64,000 bases of DNA, taken from contig JABRWF010000005.1 of assembly GCA_018343915.1 (NCBI GenBank), positions 1,771,001-1,835,000 of the forward strand, given 5' to 3'. Below the pieces are notes generated by a model. It was given only the letters and a program-made list of their open reading frames with translations, was not told where the DNA came from and searched no databases. Numbering within the stretch: the first letter of the stretch is position 1; the number at the start of each line of letters is the position of its first letter. Of the stretch, positions 36,600 through 47,864 are shown piece by piece. Position numbers and translations under genes: made by a program. The DNA comes from Agroathelia rolfsii. Its lineage: Eukaryota > Basidiomycota > Agaricomycetes > Amylocorticiales > Amylocorticiaceae.

Positions 36600-38391
36600 T
36601 CAGTAGGGGCTTTTTCGCTCTTATAGGGTCTTGGTTGCCTATCTGAGCATCTCTGTACTTGTGCTTTGTCTCGATCAGCTGGCTGCCAACTTCTGTATGT
36701 AGCTCGAGATGCCGTATGTGTTCTTGGCGAACAAACATCAAACATCGCCTTAACTCTCATATCTGAGAGCCTCTATTGTTTTGGTTCTCAGAGAAAGGAA
36801 TGATATGTATACGAACAGCTTTGATGAGTGTTTTTTTTTCTGTACTGCCTTTTCCTTCGGGAAAATGGGAATATCGATTATCTCAACTCAGGATATAAGT
36901 AACATCGTATTAAGACTTGACCCGCTATACAATACTCATTTACTGCTCGACATCACCTAAGCCTTACACCTTGCCATGTCTTCTAGTCAAATCGTCATCC
37001 CTGGCCTCGTTAACTGGACCGAGCTCAGCTTGATGGTTATAATCAAGGCCACTAAAGCTGAGGCTATTTCCCAAGCTTGTGGTCGCAGAGATAGGAGATG
37101 GCATTAATGGATGTATGCAATATTCTTGTGCATATATTGTAGTTCTAGTCAGAACTGATTAGCGTTAAATACACAGACACAACCAGATAGTTTCTGCGCA
37201 CTTGGATGACGATGTACGGAATTCAAGCCAACACAATCTATACAATCGCTTGAATGACATTTCTCATCAAATGCTACTAGCCTGAAATAGATGAACATGC
37301 TCAGCGACATGACAATGAGGAAATGCAAGATTTTCATGAACGTCCTGAAGATGAGCCTCCTGCTCTATCTCCTCCTGGAACTCCTAATGACGAAGAAGAC
37401 TCTGAAAATATAGTTCCTAGCAATAGTATGGTTTTCTTTTTTTATTATTATCAACTTTTCGCTGATTTGCATAAAACCATAATAAAGGAGAGGGTGAAAA
37501 CAATTTGCACGCTACTCCAGATGATCCGCAACAGTTTTCTGAGAATGATTGGGAAGACCCCCAGGTCACAACGGTAGAAATGATGACCCCGACCAAGAAG
37601 ACAATGACCCGGATGGATTTGCTGAGATCTCATCCTCGGTCGACGTCATGTCTAGTGTTCCAACCTTTGATCAGTGACATCTGCTCAAAGAGCACTCTCT
37701 CTTTCTCTCTCTTAGCATCGAGCAGGAGAACCTTTCTCATGGTGTCGAACGACCTGGTGACAGGCGCAAGGTTAAGGAACCAAATCTACTCGGAATTCCC
37801 TATTCAACTCGACAGACCCAATCCTTGCGGACCGATCCAGCGCTAAGTGGACGCCATTATTGTGTTTGGAGCTTTACAATCAAAAAGGATTAAAATGCCT
37901 ACCATCCTGCATGCCAGAATTTTTGCGTAATGTGTTGTATCCACTACGATATTGCTGCTGCAATCAAATAACATATCATCCCATTCATGATTAACAAATT
38001 TATTTGAGCCCGAGTGCTGTACCGATTACTATCGGGGTGAAAATTATTGAATACGGCATGTAGATCCTCTGCTTTTGGGCTGCCATCAACGGTAACCATA
38101 TGTACTCTGATTCCAATTATGTTTGATCTATGATGTTGAGTGAGACAGCATTTTATGCAAACTTTTTCACGCTGTGCAGACAGTTTCCAGCTGATCAGTA
38201 CCCTCAGACATCACAGGACTCCGAGCCGGGACTACTTCTAGTGGATGAAACCATGTGTGTGATAATTAACCGATATCAAGTCGCTAAACTTCCCCGGTGA
38301 CAGCTTTACAGTCGAAGTCATGCACAAACCTGGCAATCATCATGATCCTGATCGGAACCAGGATTTGCCACTATTTCAGTCCGCAGCCACC

Positions 38392-38395
<4 letters not shown>
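36600..38395. repeat. Tandem duplication, unit 2
   Basis: The second unit holds the other NTF2-like relic and the authentic upstream region of cytidine deaminase, ending at or near its start codon. About 500 bp of unrelated sequence (36010-36600) separates the units. Boundaries are approximate. Confidence 0.68.
36976..37891 (+). pseudogene. NTF2/SnoaL-like gene relic, copy 2, with replaced middle
   Basis: It keeps an ATG (36976) and the N-terminal exon MSSSQIVIPGLVNWTEL to about 37080. It also keeps the last exon after an acceptor at 37725 (SIEQENLSHGVERPGDRR..), ending at 37891. The middle, which in copy 1 encodes the domain core, is missing. In its place lies unrelated sequence at about 37083-37710. 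That insert contains an acidic, Pro-rich coding-like segment (EDEPPALSPPGTPNDEEDSEN) near 37284-37425. The two retained ends show that this is a disrupted copy. The origin of the insert is unknown; a transposon ORF fragment is possible. Confidence 0.65.
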
Positions 38396-39120
<725 letters not shown>

Positions 39121-39692
39121 TGGCTATTGTATAGGGGGGGGGACAATTGTGGTGATGCAAAATTTAATATGTATGTATATGGAATGGATTACATTGTATT
39201 GTGCGTCCTTGTGATTGAAAGAGAACAATACCACCTGCAGTGGACCGTCGGATGATACAAAGAGCCCTTGTCGGCTAGCCGTCGGAGCCGGGAGAAAAGA
39301 AGTGCTGTGCGGTGTTGTTGGTATTGTGATACATATTCTTGTATTCTTGCGACCATCATCTAATGTGTTCTTCCCACTCGTCTGACCACTTTTGTCTTCC
39401 CTGTACACGTGCGTCCATGGCAATGGCCCGCCCGACCATCATATATACTTCCCCGACATGATTTCGTTTCCCTCGCTCTGTCTGGTCCAGGCCGATCTCC
39501 TCACAACCACCCTCTGTAATTTATCTCAGGCGGGTGCTTCATCTCATCTACGTCCACGAGGGCTACTCTTTATAAAAACTCTTCACGAATACCTCCCGTC
39601 TGGCACGAACGATCCGCTTCATTTCTTTGTGCTTGTCCATATCCACTGCTCTCTTCACTACCACATTCTCTTCCTATATATTATCGTCCAAC
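39121..39692. promoter_or_regulatory. Upstream region with TATA box at 39571
   Basis: A TATAAAA sequence at 39571-39577 lies 116 bp before the start codon of the small gene at 39693. A pyrimidine-rich stretch near the start is typical of basidiomycete core promoters. The left part is the cytidine deaminase 3' flank. Confidence 0.6.
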
Positions 39693-40103
39693 ATGTCTGC
39701 CTCCCCATCGGAGTACTACGCTAGCTCCCGCTCTTCTGCTTCCTCGTCTCCCACTTTATCTTGGGACGACAACAAATCTCGTACGGATTACTTCGACGAG
39801 ATCATGCCTCTTCCAGATGCTCCTCGAGGCCGAAGGTAGCTAACAATCATCTCGTTGGGATTAAACATGTGCTGATTACTATATTGCGTTCATAGCGAAT
39901 CCCCTTCGTCGTTTGTATCCACTGTCTCCACGCGCACCAAGAATTTTGAGCGTAGTGTCGTGCGAGCTTGGAAGACCATCACCCGTGTCACACGCAAGAA
40001 CCCTCGGGAATCATTCTTACCACATGATTTCATCATTGTGACATCCGCAACATCCGCCGCCATGAAGCGCAAGAGCATCATGCGTGCTCCTCCCCGAGCG
40101 TAG
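39693..40103 (+). CDS. Small basic hypothetical protein
   Basis: Exons 39693-39835 and 39896-40103 sum to 351 nt, or 116 residues, in frame. The protein starts with a Ser-rich segment (MSASPSEYYASSRSS), has an acidic patch around DYFDEIMPLPDAP, then a basic middle (TRVTRKNPRESFLPHDFIIV) and ends KRKSIMRAPPRA. There is no signal peptide or membrane segment. The TATA box 116 bp upstream and clean splice sites support a real, probably well-expressed gene. I do not recognise the family and assign no function. Confidence 0.7.
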
Positions 40104-40722
40104 ATCATCAAAAACTATGATTGTTGCGCTTCATAGCCGATAATAGCTGTATGCGCTCTGGCACCACCTATGCTATTGCCTTCCCGCCCTCCCATGTGTA
40201 TACATGGCTGTGCCACTGTACCCAAATATATACCTCTGTATTTGCAGACATACCCCTCTGTTGTAACCATTGGACATTGGACATGTACACACTCTTTCAC
40301 TATGGACTCTTTTTTCTGTCGTTATCTTTGCTTTCTCTCATAACGACACTAGTTTATGCACCGATTAATGTATGGCGGTGTACTCAGTTCAAAGGCTTTA
40401 CGCCAATGGACATGGCTCGGGATAATTTAGCTACCACAGTCTTGAATGAGACGATTAATAAATATCATTCGTAAAACAGATATGTTAATGTGCTTGTGCC
40501 TCTAACAGACCATATGGTAGTGCCATTTCTATCCTGTTTAGCTGTGGAAAGGACGAACGTGATAAGACTTGCTCCTTGCGCTATATTGTAGATCCGATCC
40601 GGCGTTCTAAAAACCTATTTAAAATCATCGACGCCTCTTTTACCTCTCACCACACAGTGATTCTTTGACACGTCGTGCACTCTCGCACAACCTAACCACT
40701 ACATCAGTACTTCCTAGTCAAC
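40104..40722. other. Intergenic region before cystathionine beta-synthase
   Basis: No gene visible. A TATTTAAAA-like sequence near 40614 could be a core promoter element for the downstream gene. Confidence 0.5.
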
Positions 40723-42279
40723 ATGTCATCACGAGGTATTCTTGATACCGCTCTCGACGCCGTTGGCAATACGCCTCTCATCCGCCTTGATAAGATTGCT
40801 AAAGACGAAGGGTTCCAATGCAATCTTCGTACGTTATTTGTGCAGATTTTCTGTAACCTGCGTCTAATTACTGATACTAATACATAACCGCCAGTTGGTA
40901 AGGTCGAGTTTACCTCTGCTGGTGGAAGTGTCAAGGACAGGATAGCGAAAGCCATGGTTTTGGCCGCAGAGAGAGACGGCGTTCTCATCCCCGGCAAGAG
41001 CGTCGTCATTGAACCCACGTCTGGCAATACGGGTGTGTAAATTCCATATTTCCAAGCAGGCTTATATCTCTTTCTAACGAGAAACCTAGGTATTGGTCTG
41101 GCTATGGCGTGTGCAATCAAGGTATGTTGGCCAACAACAGCCATGCAGGGAACGCTGTGCTGAATACTACAGATATAAGGGATATTCAGTGATTATCACA
41201 CTGCCTAACAAAATGTCTCTTGTAAGTGAATTCACATATGCATCTTGTACAGATGGCTTATGCTCTGCGTCTCTATCAGGAAAAGGAGGCGCTCCTCCGT
41301 GCACTTGGTGCAGAAGTAATCCGCACTCCTACCGAAGCCGCTTGGGATGCTCCGGAGAGCCACATTGGCATTGCACGTAAACTGCAGAAGTCGATACCCT
41401 ATGCGGTAATTCTGGATCAATACGGAAACGTATGTGCATGATATGTCTTTTTTCAGCATGAGACCGACAGCCCCCCCCCCTTTTTTTTTTTTTGCTTAGC
41501 CCAACAACCCTCTCATACATGAGCTCACAACTGGACCAGAGATCATTGAGGCCATTCGCGCTACACCCAGCACATCCGAGAAACCGTCCTCAGGTCTTGT
41601 CGATGTCGTGATAGCGGGTGCTGGTACTGGAGGTACAGTCAGTGGCATCGCGCGGGCCATGAAGGGAAAATCCGCTCAGAAGGCACAGGCCCACAATCCC
41701 AAATGCGTCATTGTCGGTGTTGATCCCGTAAGCCACTGCCATTTGCTTGTAAATACCTTTCATAATAATGAATCTACCCTAGAATGGCTCGATACTTGCA
41801 CTTCCCTCTACATTAAACGATGCCACAGCCGGTTCAAGCTACATCGTTGAGGGTATTGGATATGACTTCATCCCCGACGTCCTATCACGCGAGCCCGGCC
41901 TCATTGATGAATGGGTCAAGACATCCGACGAGGATGCCTTCCCCTGTGTCGCACGCCTCATGCGCAACGAAGGCTTGCTCGTGGGAGGAAGCAGCGGTAG
42001 CTCCCTAGCAGGTGCCCTGGCTTGGCTCAAGAACAGCAAGAAAGGGCAAGAAATTGCAGGGCAGAAGGGTAAAAATGTGGTCGTCATCCTACCAGATGGG
42101 TACGTTGTTCTATCTCATGTTCAGATTAATCAGGTAACCAACGCCATCCGTATAGTATTCGCAATTACATGTCTAAACCGTGGTTCCTTGACTTTGCCAT
42201 GTCGTCCAAACCGACAGCTCTCAAGGAAACCATTGCCAAGGCCCTTCAGGATGGGGCACCGTCCAAGACACATTTGTAA
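40723..42279 (+). CDS. CYS4: Cystathionine beta-synthase, catalytic core only
   Basis: This PLP enzyme condenses serine and homocysteine to cystathionine in transsulfuration. The start at 40723 gives [22 protein letters not shown]. The PLP lysine is Lys49 in SAGGSVKDR, the substrate loop is [12 protein letters not shown], and the phosphate-binding loop is [29 protein letters not shown] and [14 protein letters not shown] match CBS more closely than O-acetylserine sulfhydrylase. The protein stops at 42279 soon after the catalytic domain, so it lacks both the N-terminal haem region of animal CBS and the C-terminal Bateman regulatory domain. About 380 residues in seven or so exons. A cysteine-synthase role cannot be fully excluded. 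Confidence 0.88.
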
Positions 42280-42800
42280 TGGCCAATTTATACCATTGTC
42301 GTAGACCTTTTTGTCACTTCCATACACGTTTTCTGTTCATTCATGAATATCAACGAATCCAAGCACATTTAATAGCTGAAAAGCCGATCATAATCCACTG
42401 TTCCCAACAGTTGTTATGTTAAAAAGATTTCAGAATTAATCACGTAAACGAGATTTTATCAACCCGGGCAAGGGCAAATGTGCTGGTCCACTAGATATAT
42501 TATTGCTATCACTTAGGGAACATCAAGAACTGGCGAAAAGTTGTACCAAGACACCATGGTAACGGAGTTGATGACGGGCCAGAACACGATCCCAACGCCG
42601 AGTGATTATGATTTGATTTTCCCAAGTCTAAGCAGCTAGTTTCGATCCATATGAATCACACAGAGGCAGTTCATGAAGCATATATATATGACAAGAATAG
42701 TGCGGGGTCATATGCCGTAATACATGACATGCGTCGAGGAAAGAGAGGGAAAGGCCAAGTAGAGACGAGGAGATGTGTGGGTAGGAAAGGCGAAAACAGA
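42280..42800. other. Convergent intergenic region
   Basis: The CBS and RPL39 3' ends face each other here. No gene or repeat is recognised. Confidence 0.5.
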
Positions 42801-43163
42801 TCAGATGTTCAGCTTGGTGCGTCTCCAGTGACGGCGTTTGGCGTTGTACTGCAATATAAAAGCGTTTAAACAATCTAAGAAAGGGCGTTTCTCGCACTCA
42901 AGTTATTGAAATTTGCGCACCTGGATCTTGGTATCCGTCTTCAAGCGGAACCACTGGGGAATAGGCCTGGAGGAAGAAGAAACAGAAATCATTAATACGT
43001 TGCAAGACAGGATTGCCTAACCATGAATCTGAACACACCTGTTCTGGCGAGATGCCTTGGCGAGAATGCGCTTGGTACGGAAAGTTTTTTGCGAAGGCTA
43101 AATGAACATACATAGATCAGGCCTTTTCTACGTCTTAATCCACCACCAGTGTTCACGAACCAT
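42801..43163 (-). CDS. RPL39: 60S ribosomal protein eL39
   Basis: This small basic protein lines the ribosomal exit tunnel. Exons are 43161-43163 (the ATG alone), 43039-43097, 42921-42966 and 42801-42848, 156 nt in all, giving the canonical 51 residues. The sequence runs [41 protein letters not shown]. The first intron starts directly after the start codon (donor GTTCGT), a known arrangement in ribosomal protein genes. No single exon would be called as a gene by length, so it is easily missed. Confidence 0.95.
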
Positions 43164-43516
43164 CGTAGTTTTTTTGCGGGGGCGGCCTTGATGTCGTCGT
43201 AGGCGATGATCAGTGACCTCTCCTCGAAAATAGGGTTCAGACTCCGAACTTCGGCATCTCTATCGAGACCATCTCCGACACATGCCGCATTTATAAGCAT
43301 AAGCTTCATCTTTATCGGAAACGTCGACTTGCTGAGCAATTCCGCCAATGCTGTTTACTGCTTTGTCTTATTCTTCAATATGTTACGAGCTGGCGATGCG
43401 TATCATGGTGCTATATTTAAAAAAAATCACATTATTCATGCGATATTTACGAATCTAATGAATGGACGTCATTCCTCCATAACCATACATCCAACTAAAC
43501 TCAAACGGACACTAAA
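43164..43516. promoter_or_regulatory. RPL39 upstream region / COQ3 3' flank
   Basis: The 353-bp interval holds the promoter of the ribosomal protein gene and the end of COQ3. An open frame here on the minus strand has no recognised motif and is not called. Confidence 0.5.
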
Positions 43517-44665
43517 CTATGCACTATGGGGTTTTCTGACCCAGAGAATATAGTTGACCGCACTTCCCAATTCTCCCATTGATGGCGGAGCGAGTTCCCA
43601 TTTCCCTGCCCACGGAACGTAAATCATACCACGCACTTGCGCCTCGGTTCTAAGAGGCGCGGACGAGTTACCGTTGGATGAAATCCAAGGTCTTGATGGA
43701 GTTGCGCTCTGGTTGTGTGATGACACTGGTGAAAGAGGGTTGGAGAAGTATTCGATAAGTTCTTGCGGATTGATGTATTTGGAATACGTATGTGTTCCCG
43801 GAGTGACCAGGCGAAGTAAGTCTTCAACGGCAAATATGGTCAACACATACGCCAATGGGTTGCGCGCGATCGTAGAAATGAATAAATGGCCTCCCGGCTG
43901 CAGTTGCTTGCTTTAGAATTCTACAACTGACATGTGATAACGTCCGTAACTAACCTTGACAAGCTCAGCGCAAGTAGCCAAGAATTGTGAAGGATTATCG
44001 ACATGTTCGACGACCTCGAGTGCACAAACAACATCAAACCTCTTCTGTTCTTGAAGTAGTGATTCAGCTGGAATGTTTCTGTACATAAGACCTGTCCTCT
44101 CCGACACAGCGTTCATTGCTTCATATTTCCGGAATGATAGGGAAGGATCCTGAGCTGCATGGACCTCTGCAATGGCTACATTCTCTCGCGATGCATCAAT
44201 CCCCAGAGTACTTCGTGCTCCTGATCTTGCCAAACTCTCGGAAACCAAGCCACCCCCGCAACCAACGTCGAGTACGTCCAGCCCTTGCAGGGCAGGAATG
44301 TCTTCGTCCAATATAGCTTGGGATGCGGAAGGCGTATCATCCCAGCGTGCTTCGCGGACACGATCGTGAATGAACTTCATCCTTACAGGGTTCATTTTAT
44401 GTAGAAAGCTGAACTCTCCACGAGTGTCCCACCAGAGTGAGGAAAGACGCGAGAAATGCGCTATTTCGGCAGAGTTTATTGTTGAGAATGGTTTATGGAG
44501 GCCATCAGAACTAGCAGACAGTGGTGTTTCATGAGGCGATTTGTTTTCTCTAGATGTTGACAAAGTACGTTGCGTGAAGACATGACCTGATTTCACTTGA
44601 AGATGTTGAGAAGGACGACCAATTCGCCTCAACATGACCGTATAGCAGAGAGTTCTCCAAGTCAC
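43517..44665 (-). CDS. COQ3: Mitochondrial Coq3 O-methyltransferase
   Basis: Coq3 performs the two O-methylations of ubiquinone synthesis in the mitochondrial matrix. Exons 43955-44665 and 43517-43897 sum to 1,092 nt, or 363 residues. The N-terminus is rich in Arg, Ser and Thr with few acidic residues, as in a mitochondrial presequence (a second Met lies at 44635). SAM motif I is LDVLDVGCGGGLVSE. Later come DVVCALEVVEHVDNP and PGGHLFISTIARN, both diagnostic of the UbiG/Coq3 family. Between residues 290 and 320 the sequence has a Ser/Pro/Asn-rich insert absent from bacterial UbiG. No key residue looks changed. Confidence 0.93.
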
Positions 44666-45053
44666 GTGGAAACTACGGTCTCCGTTGGTCTCGGAGCTCA
44701 GTCATCATTGGGCTGGAAACAACTTATTTCCAAGTGACTGTACAGGCAATAGTATAAAATACCAAAGAGGCTACGGCCCTACGCTCATTCAAAAATTTGG
44801 AATTTGGGGGTATCATGAGTTATATTGTTGAAATGGAAGTTGAAACTTCAATACTACTAATACTTGTGGCAGCGCATACATTCAGTCTTGATGGAAAAAA
44901 ATAAAATAAAAACGCGATGGTGTGAAAAGTTAGTTGAAAACTTGTGAAGTGAATGAAATGTAGTTCCCCGAAAATAAAAAAAGCATAGAGGTGAAGACAT
45001 GGATATTTACAGCGATAAGGAATATTTTCGATACAATCCATTAACGCACATTA
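44666..45053. other. Intergenic region
   Basis: Between COQ3 (upstream side) and the PAP2 gene (3' side). AT-rich; no gene visible. Confidence 0.5.
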
Positions 45054-46548
45054 TCATCGCGCAGTTGATAATTGCTGCCCATTCCCATTTATTAGTCCTG
45101 CTTCGGCTCGTCCGAGATTGCCACCACCAACACCACCTTGAGTACTTGTACCGTTGGCATATCCGGGCCCACGATACATAGAAGAGACGCCACTGGCCGC
45201 TCCCATCAATACCGTAGCATCTCCCGGTGCACCGACGAAAGCTTCTTGATCCCATCCCCACCCACCTTCCCGCGTGAATGGAATAGCTGCAGACGTCCAG
45301 GCCGAGGTAGGCTGATAAGTAAAATATGCTCGGGAATCACCGCTTGGTATGTAAGGTCTGCGGTGGAAAAGAGAAGTTGTTCGCGGGAGCAAGATGTGGT
45401 TGAAACGGAAGTCGAGAATAGCGGCAAAGGTTTGGCGGAAGGCTACCAGAGCAGTAGCGGTCCCAATAATCGCCCCAGCCACAACGTCGTACCAATTGTG
45501 ATCTGTATTGGAAATATTATCAGCTGAGGACTAAGAACATAGAACAAACAAGATGGCATACATTCATCAATCGTCAAGGCACCTGCGATTAGCGTCGCTC
45601 CCAGAATAGGTGCAAAAAACAGTATCATCTTCCAGTATGCTGGATTGTGAGCGCCCATAACTTTGAGTTGTGCATTGATGTAGAGTGCAAGGTAGATAAG
45701 CCCCGCGAAACCAGCTGTCGAATGGCCGGAGGGGAAAGATTCGAGTGAATCATTGATTTCCTTTTCGTCTCCAGTGCAGATGGTGCGATCATACATAAGA
45801 TTAGCAAACCCAATACCAGAGGGCGCACTGCCCTGAGAAATATTTGGGTTACATGCAGTCAGGAAATGGGGACGAAGACCGCCGATCAGCCATTTCAAGA
45901 AGACCTATCATAGATATGTAAGTACGTCTGATACCGAAAAATAGGAGACGATAAGAGCACCTGAAAGACAGCGGCAGTGATTAGAGATTTCAAGAGACCC
46001 ATAGTAGTAGTGAGGAAGTCGTCCACGTTCCGTCTCCTGATCTGGAATAAAGCTATGAAGAAAAAAGGCACAAAAAACGCAATTAATGCTGCTGCGAAGA
46101 TTGGCACAACTTCCTTGCGCATAGGCTAAATGCGCGTAAAATGAGACACTGACCCTCTCAAAAACATATCAGGAGAATAAGAATGACATACGTATGCAAA
46201 TTGCGGGTAAACAACCTCCCCATTCTGAAAATAGACTGGAAAAGATCTACTGGGTGCAGGTGGTGCTGTTACATAGGTAATATATCAGCAATATTTTGGG
46301 GGCAGATAACGGATTCATCTACCTTCATAAATCCCCAAACCCAATGCTCCCATCAATGCCATTGTGATCAGATCCACGCCATGCAAACGAATCCATCGAC
46401 CAAAGTGAAAGCCCTCTGCATCCTTGTGGTCATCTCGAGCAGTCTGTCCTTCTATTTCATGATGTCTTGAAGGCATATTTGGGTATTCACTTGAGCTCGA
46501 ATGCACGGAAAGCCAGCTGGGAGTCGAGGTGGGAAGTGTAGACCGCAT
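45054..46548 (-). CDS. PAP2-family lipid phosphate phosphatase
   Basis: Exons 46323-46548, 46192-46265, 45961-46125, 45562-45904 and 45054-45502 sum to 1,257 nt, or 418 residues. The family dephosphorylates diacylglycerol pyrophosphate and phosphatidate in membranes. Several hydrophobic segments are visible (LITMALMGALGLGIY, FAAALIAFFVPFFFIALF, ILFFAPILGATLIAGAL). Catalytic motif 1 is KWLIGGLRP, and motif 2 is FPSGHSTAG. Motif 3 reads ALTIDEYHNWYD, so the usual Ser-Arg pair at its head is Ala-Leu while the His and Asp are kept. The Gly/Ser-rich C-terminal tail is probably cytosolic. Whether the motif 3 variant is a subfamily trait or a local loss cannot be told here. Confidence 0.87.
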
Positions 46549-46937
46549 TCTTGTCTACAAACAAATATAACACAGTACGAGGATGTTGCCAAGATATTGC
46601 CAAGAGCTAATACCAATACTATGAAAGACTATGCGAGCAGTCAGGAGGGCAAGCAAACATCATCAAGTATGTCATGGCTATAGTTGAGTTGGGTCTGCCA
46701 ATTAGAATTGATGATGTCATCGGGGCCAGCGCCAACGCCACGGTTCAAACAGCCATACCCGACCTCTTCGCGTCGAGACCGGTGTGAAGTGATGTCATAC
46801 GACAATGACCTGAAAAGCAACTCAACTTTTCATACACTATGAAACGGATCATGAATGCATGAACCAACACATCTCACGGTTCAACCCAAGAATCATACGC
46901 ATAGCCCATCCGCCAGTGGTGACTCCCATGCAACCCT
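46549..46937. other. Intergenic region
   Basis: PAP2 promoter on one side and the 3' end of the RWD-like gene on the other. No gene seen. Confidence 0.5.
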
Positions 46938-47515
46938 TCATTTTCCTCTAGCCATCCCCATCATGGTTCTAAACCACGTCTTCCACCCTTCACCGAGACC
47001 ATCCGCTGCGTCCACTAAGTTACGCATTTCAGGCACCTCACGCAAACCTGGCTCACCGCCTTGAAGCCGTGTGTAATCCTGAATAGGAGTAGGCCTCGTA
47101 TCAACATGGTGGAAATCAAGGTATCTCAAACCTGGGGCGTTGACTGGTAAATTAAGATATTCTCGAAAGGAGGCCTTCTGGAAGGTATTACAGACCGCGA
47201 ATGTCAGATAAAAACGCGTGTATGGCGGTACGGGTGCCATCTACAAGCAAGACTCCAGGGCGGCCTTTCTATTGCGGGAAAAGGTTCGAGTTAATTTTTG
47301 TCAATTTGTTGAAGAGAACAAAAAAAAACGGTAGTGTAACTTGCCTTGACGAAACCACATATGTCATGGTTTTCTGCGCTGCGCATAACTTTCTTGAACT
47401 TGGATTTACTCCTAATATCTTTGTCCTTTATTTATACTCCTATTTCTATCATTCAACGTTGATACTTACGATGCATACGGGCAAGACAGACGAACAGTTC
47501 TGATGGCGACCCGCC
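46938..47515 (-). CDS. Probable RWD/DUF1115-like protein, 5' part unresolved
   Basis: Splicing three or four segments gives a frame reading SKSKFKKVMRSAENHD, then ICGFVKKGRPGVLLVDG, TRTAIHAFLSDIRGLRYL, HHVDTRPTPIQDY, ending in FRTMMGMARGK at 46938. The block GF-x-GRPGV-x-x-VDG followed by a short helix and the IRxLxW/Y-like end resembles the DUF1115 region of RWD-domain proteins (RWDD2/3 type). One intron uses a GC donor (GCAAGT near 47344). The N-terminal RWD domain and start codon are not located; they may be in short exons up to about 47570 or may be missing, in which case this is a remnant. Family assignment is tentative. Confidence 0.42.
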
Positions 47516-47864
47516 ACGTCCCATTCTTTGAAGAGTGTGATCGTAAAATATCAAATGTTAAAATCTGTGGTGATTCACGTTTTTTAACGGGATAGGTTCA
47601 TTGATTCATACAAGCCTTAGACCATCATGATAATGCTGGAAACAGCTGAAGTGTAATATGAATTGATGTAGGTGTACTAGTACTATAGCATCCTGACGTG
47701 CTTAACCTGGAGGTATTTGCTTCCGACGATTTAACATATTTAACACTCAATTATCAAATAAAAACTGTCAATTCACCCCACGGTATGTATTACAAATCGA
47801 ACGCGCAGAAAAATAGATTAAGCAAGGATATAAGTAAGTGATATATGTGTGATGTAAAAAATCG
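47516..47864. other. Intergenic region
   Basis: AT-rich sequence between the RWD-like gene and the 3' end of LAS17. Nothing else recognised. Confidence 0.45.

Noticed and set aside
43164..43348. Open frame upstream of RPL39 on the minus strand
   Set aside because: It runs through the RPL39 start and first intron. The short exons giving the exact 51-residue protein explain the region better.
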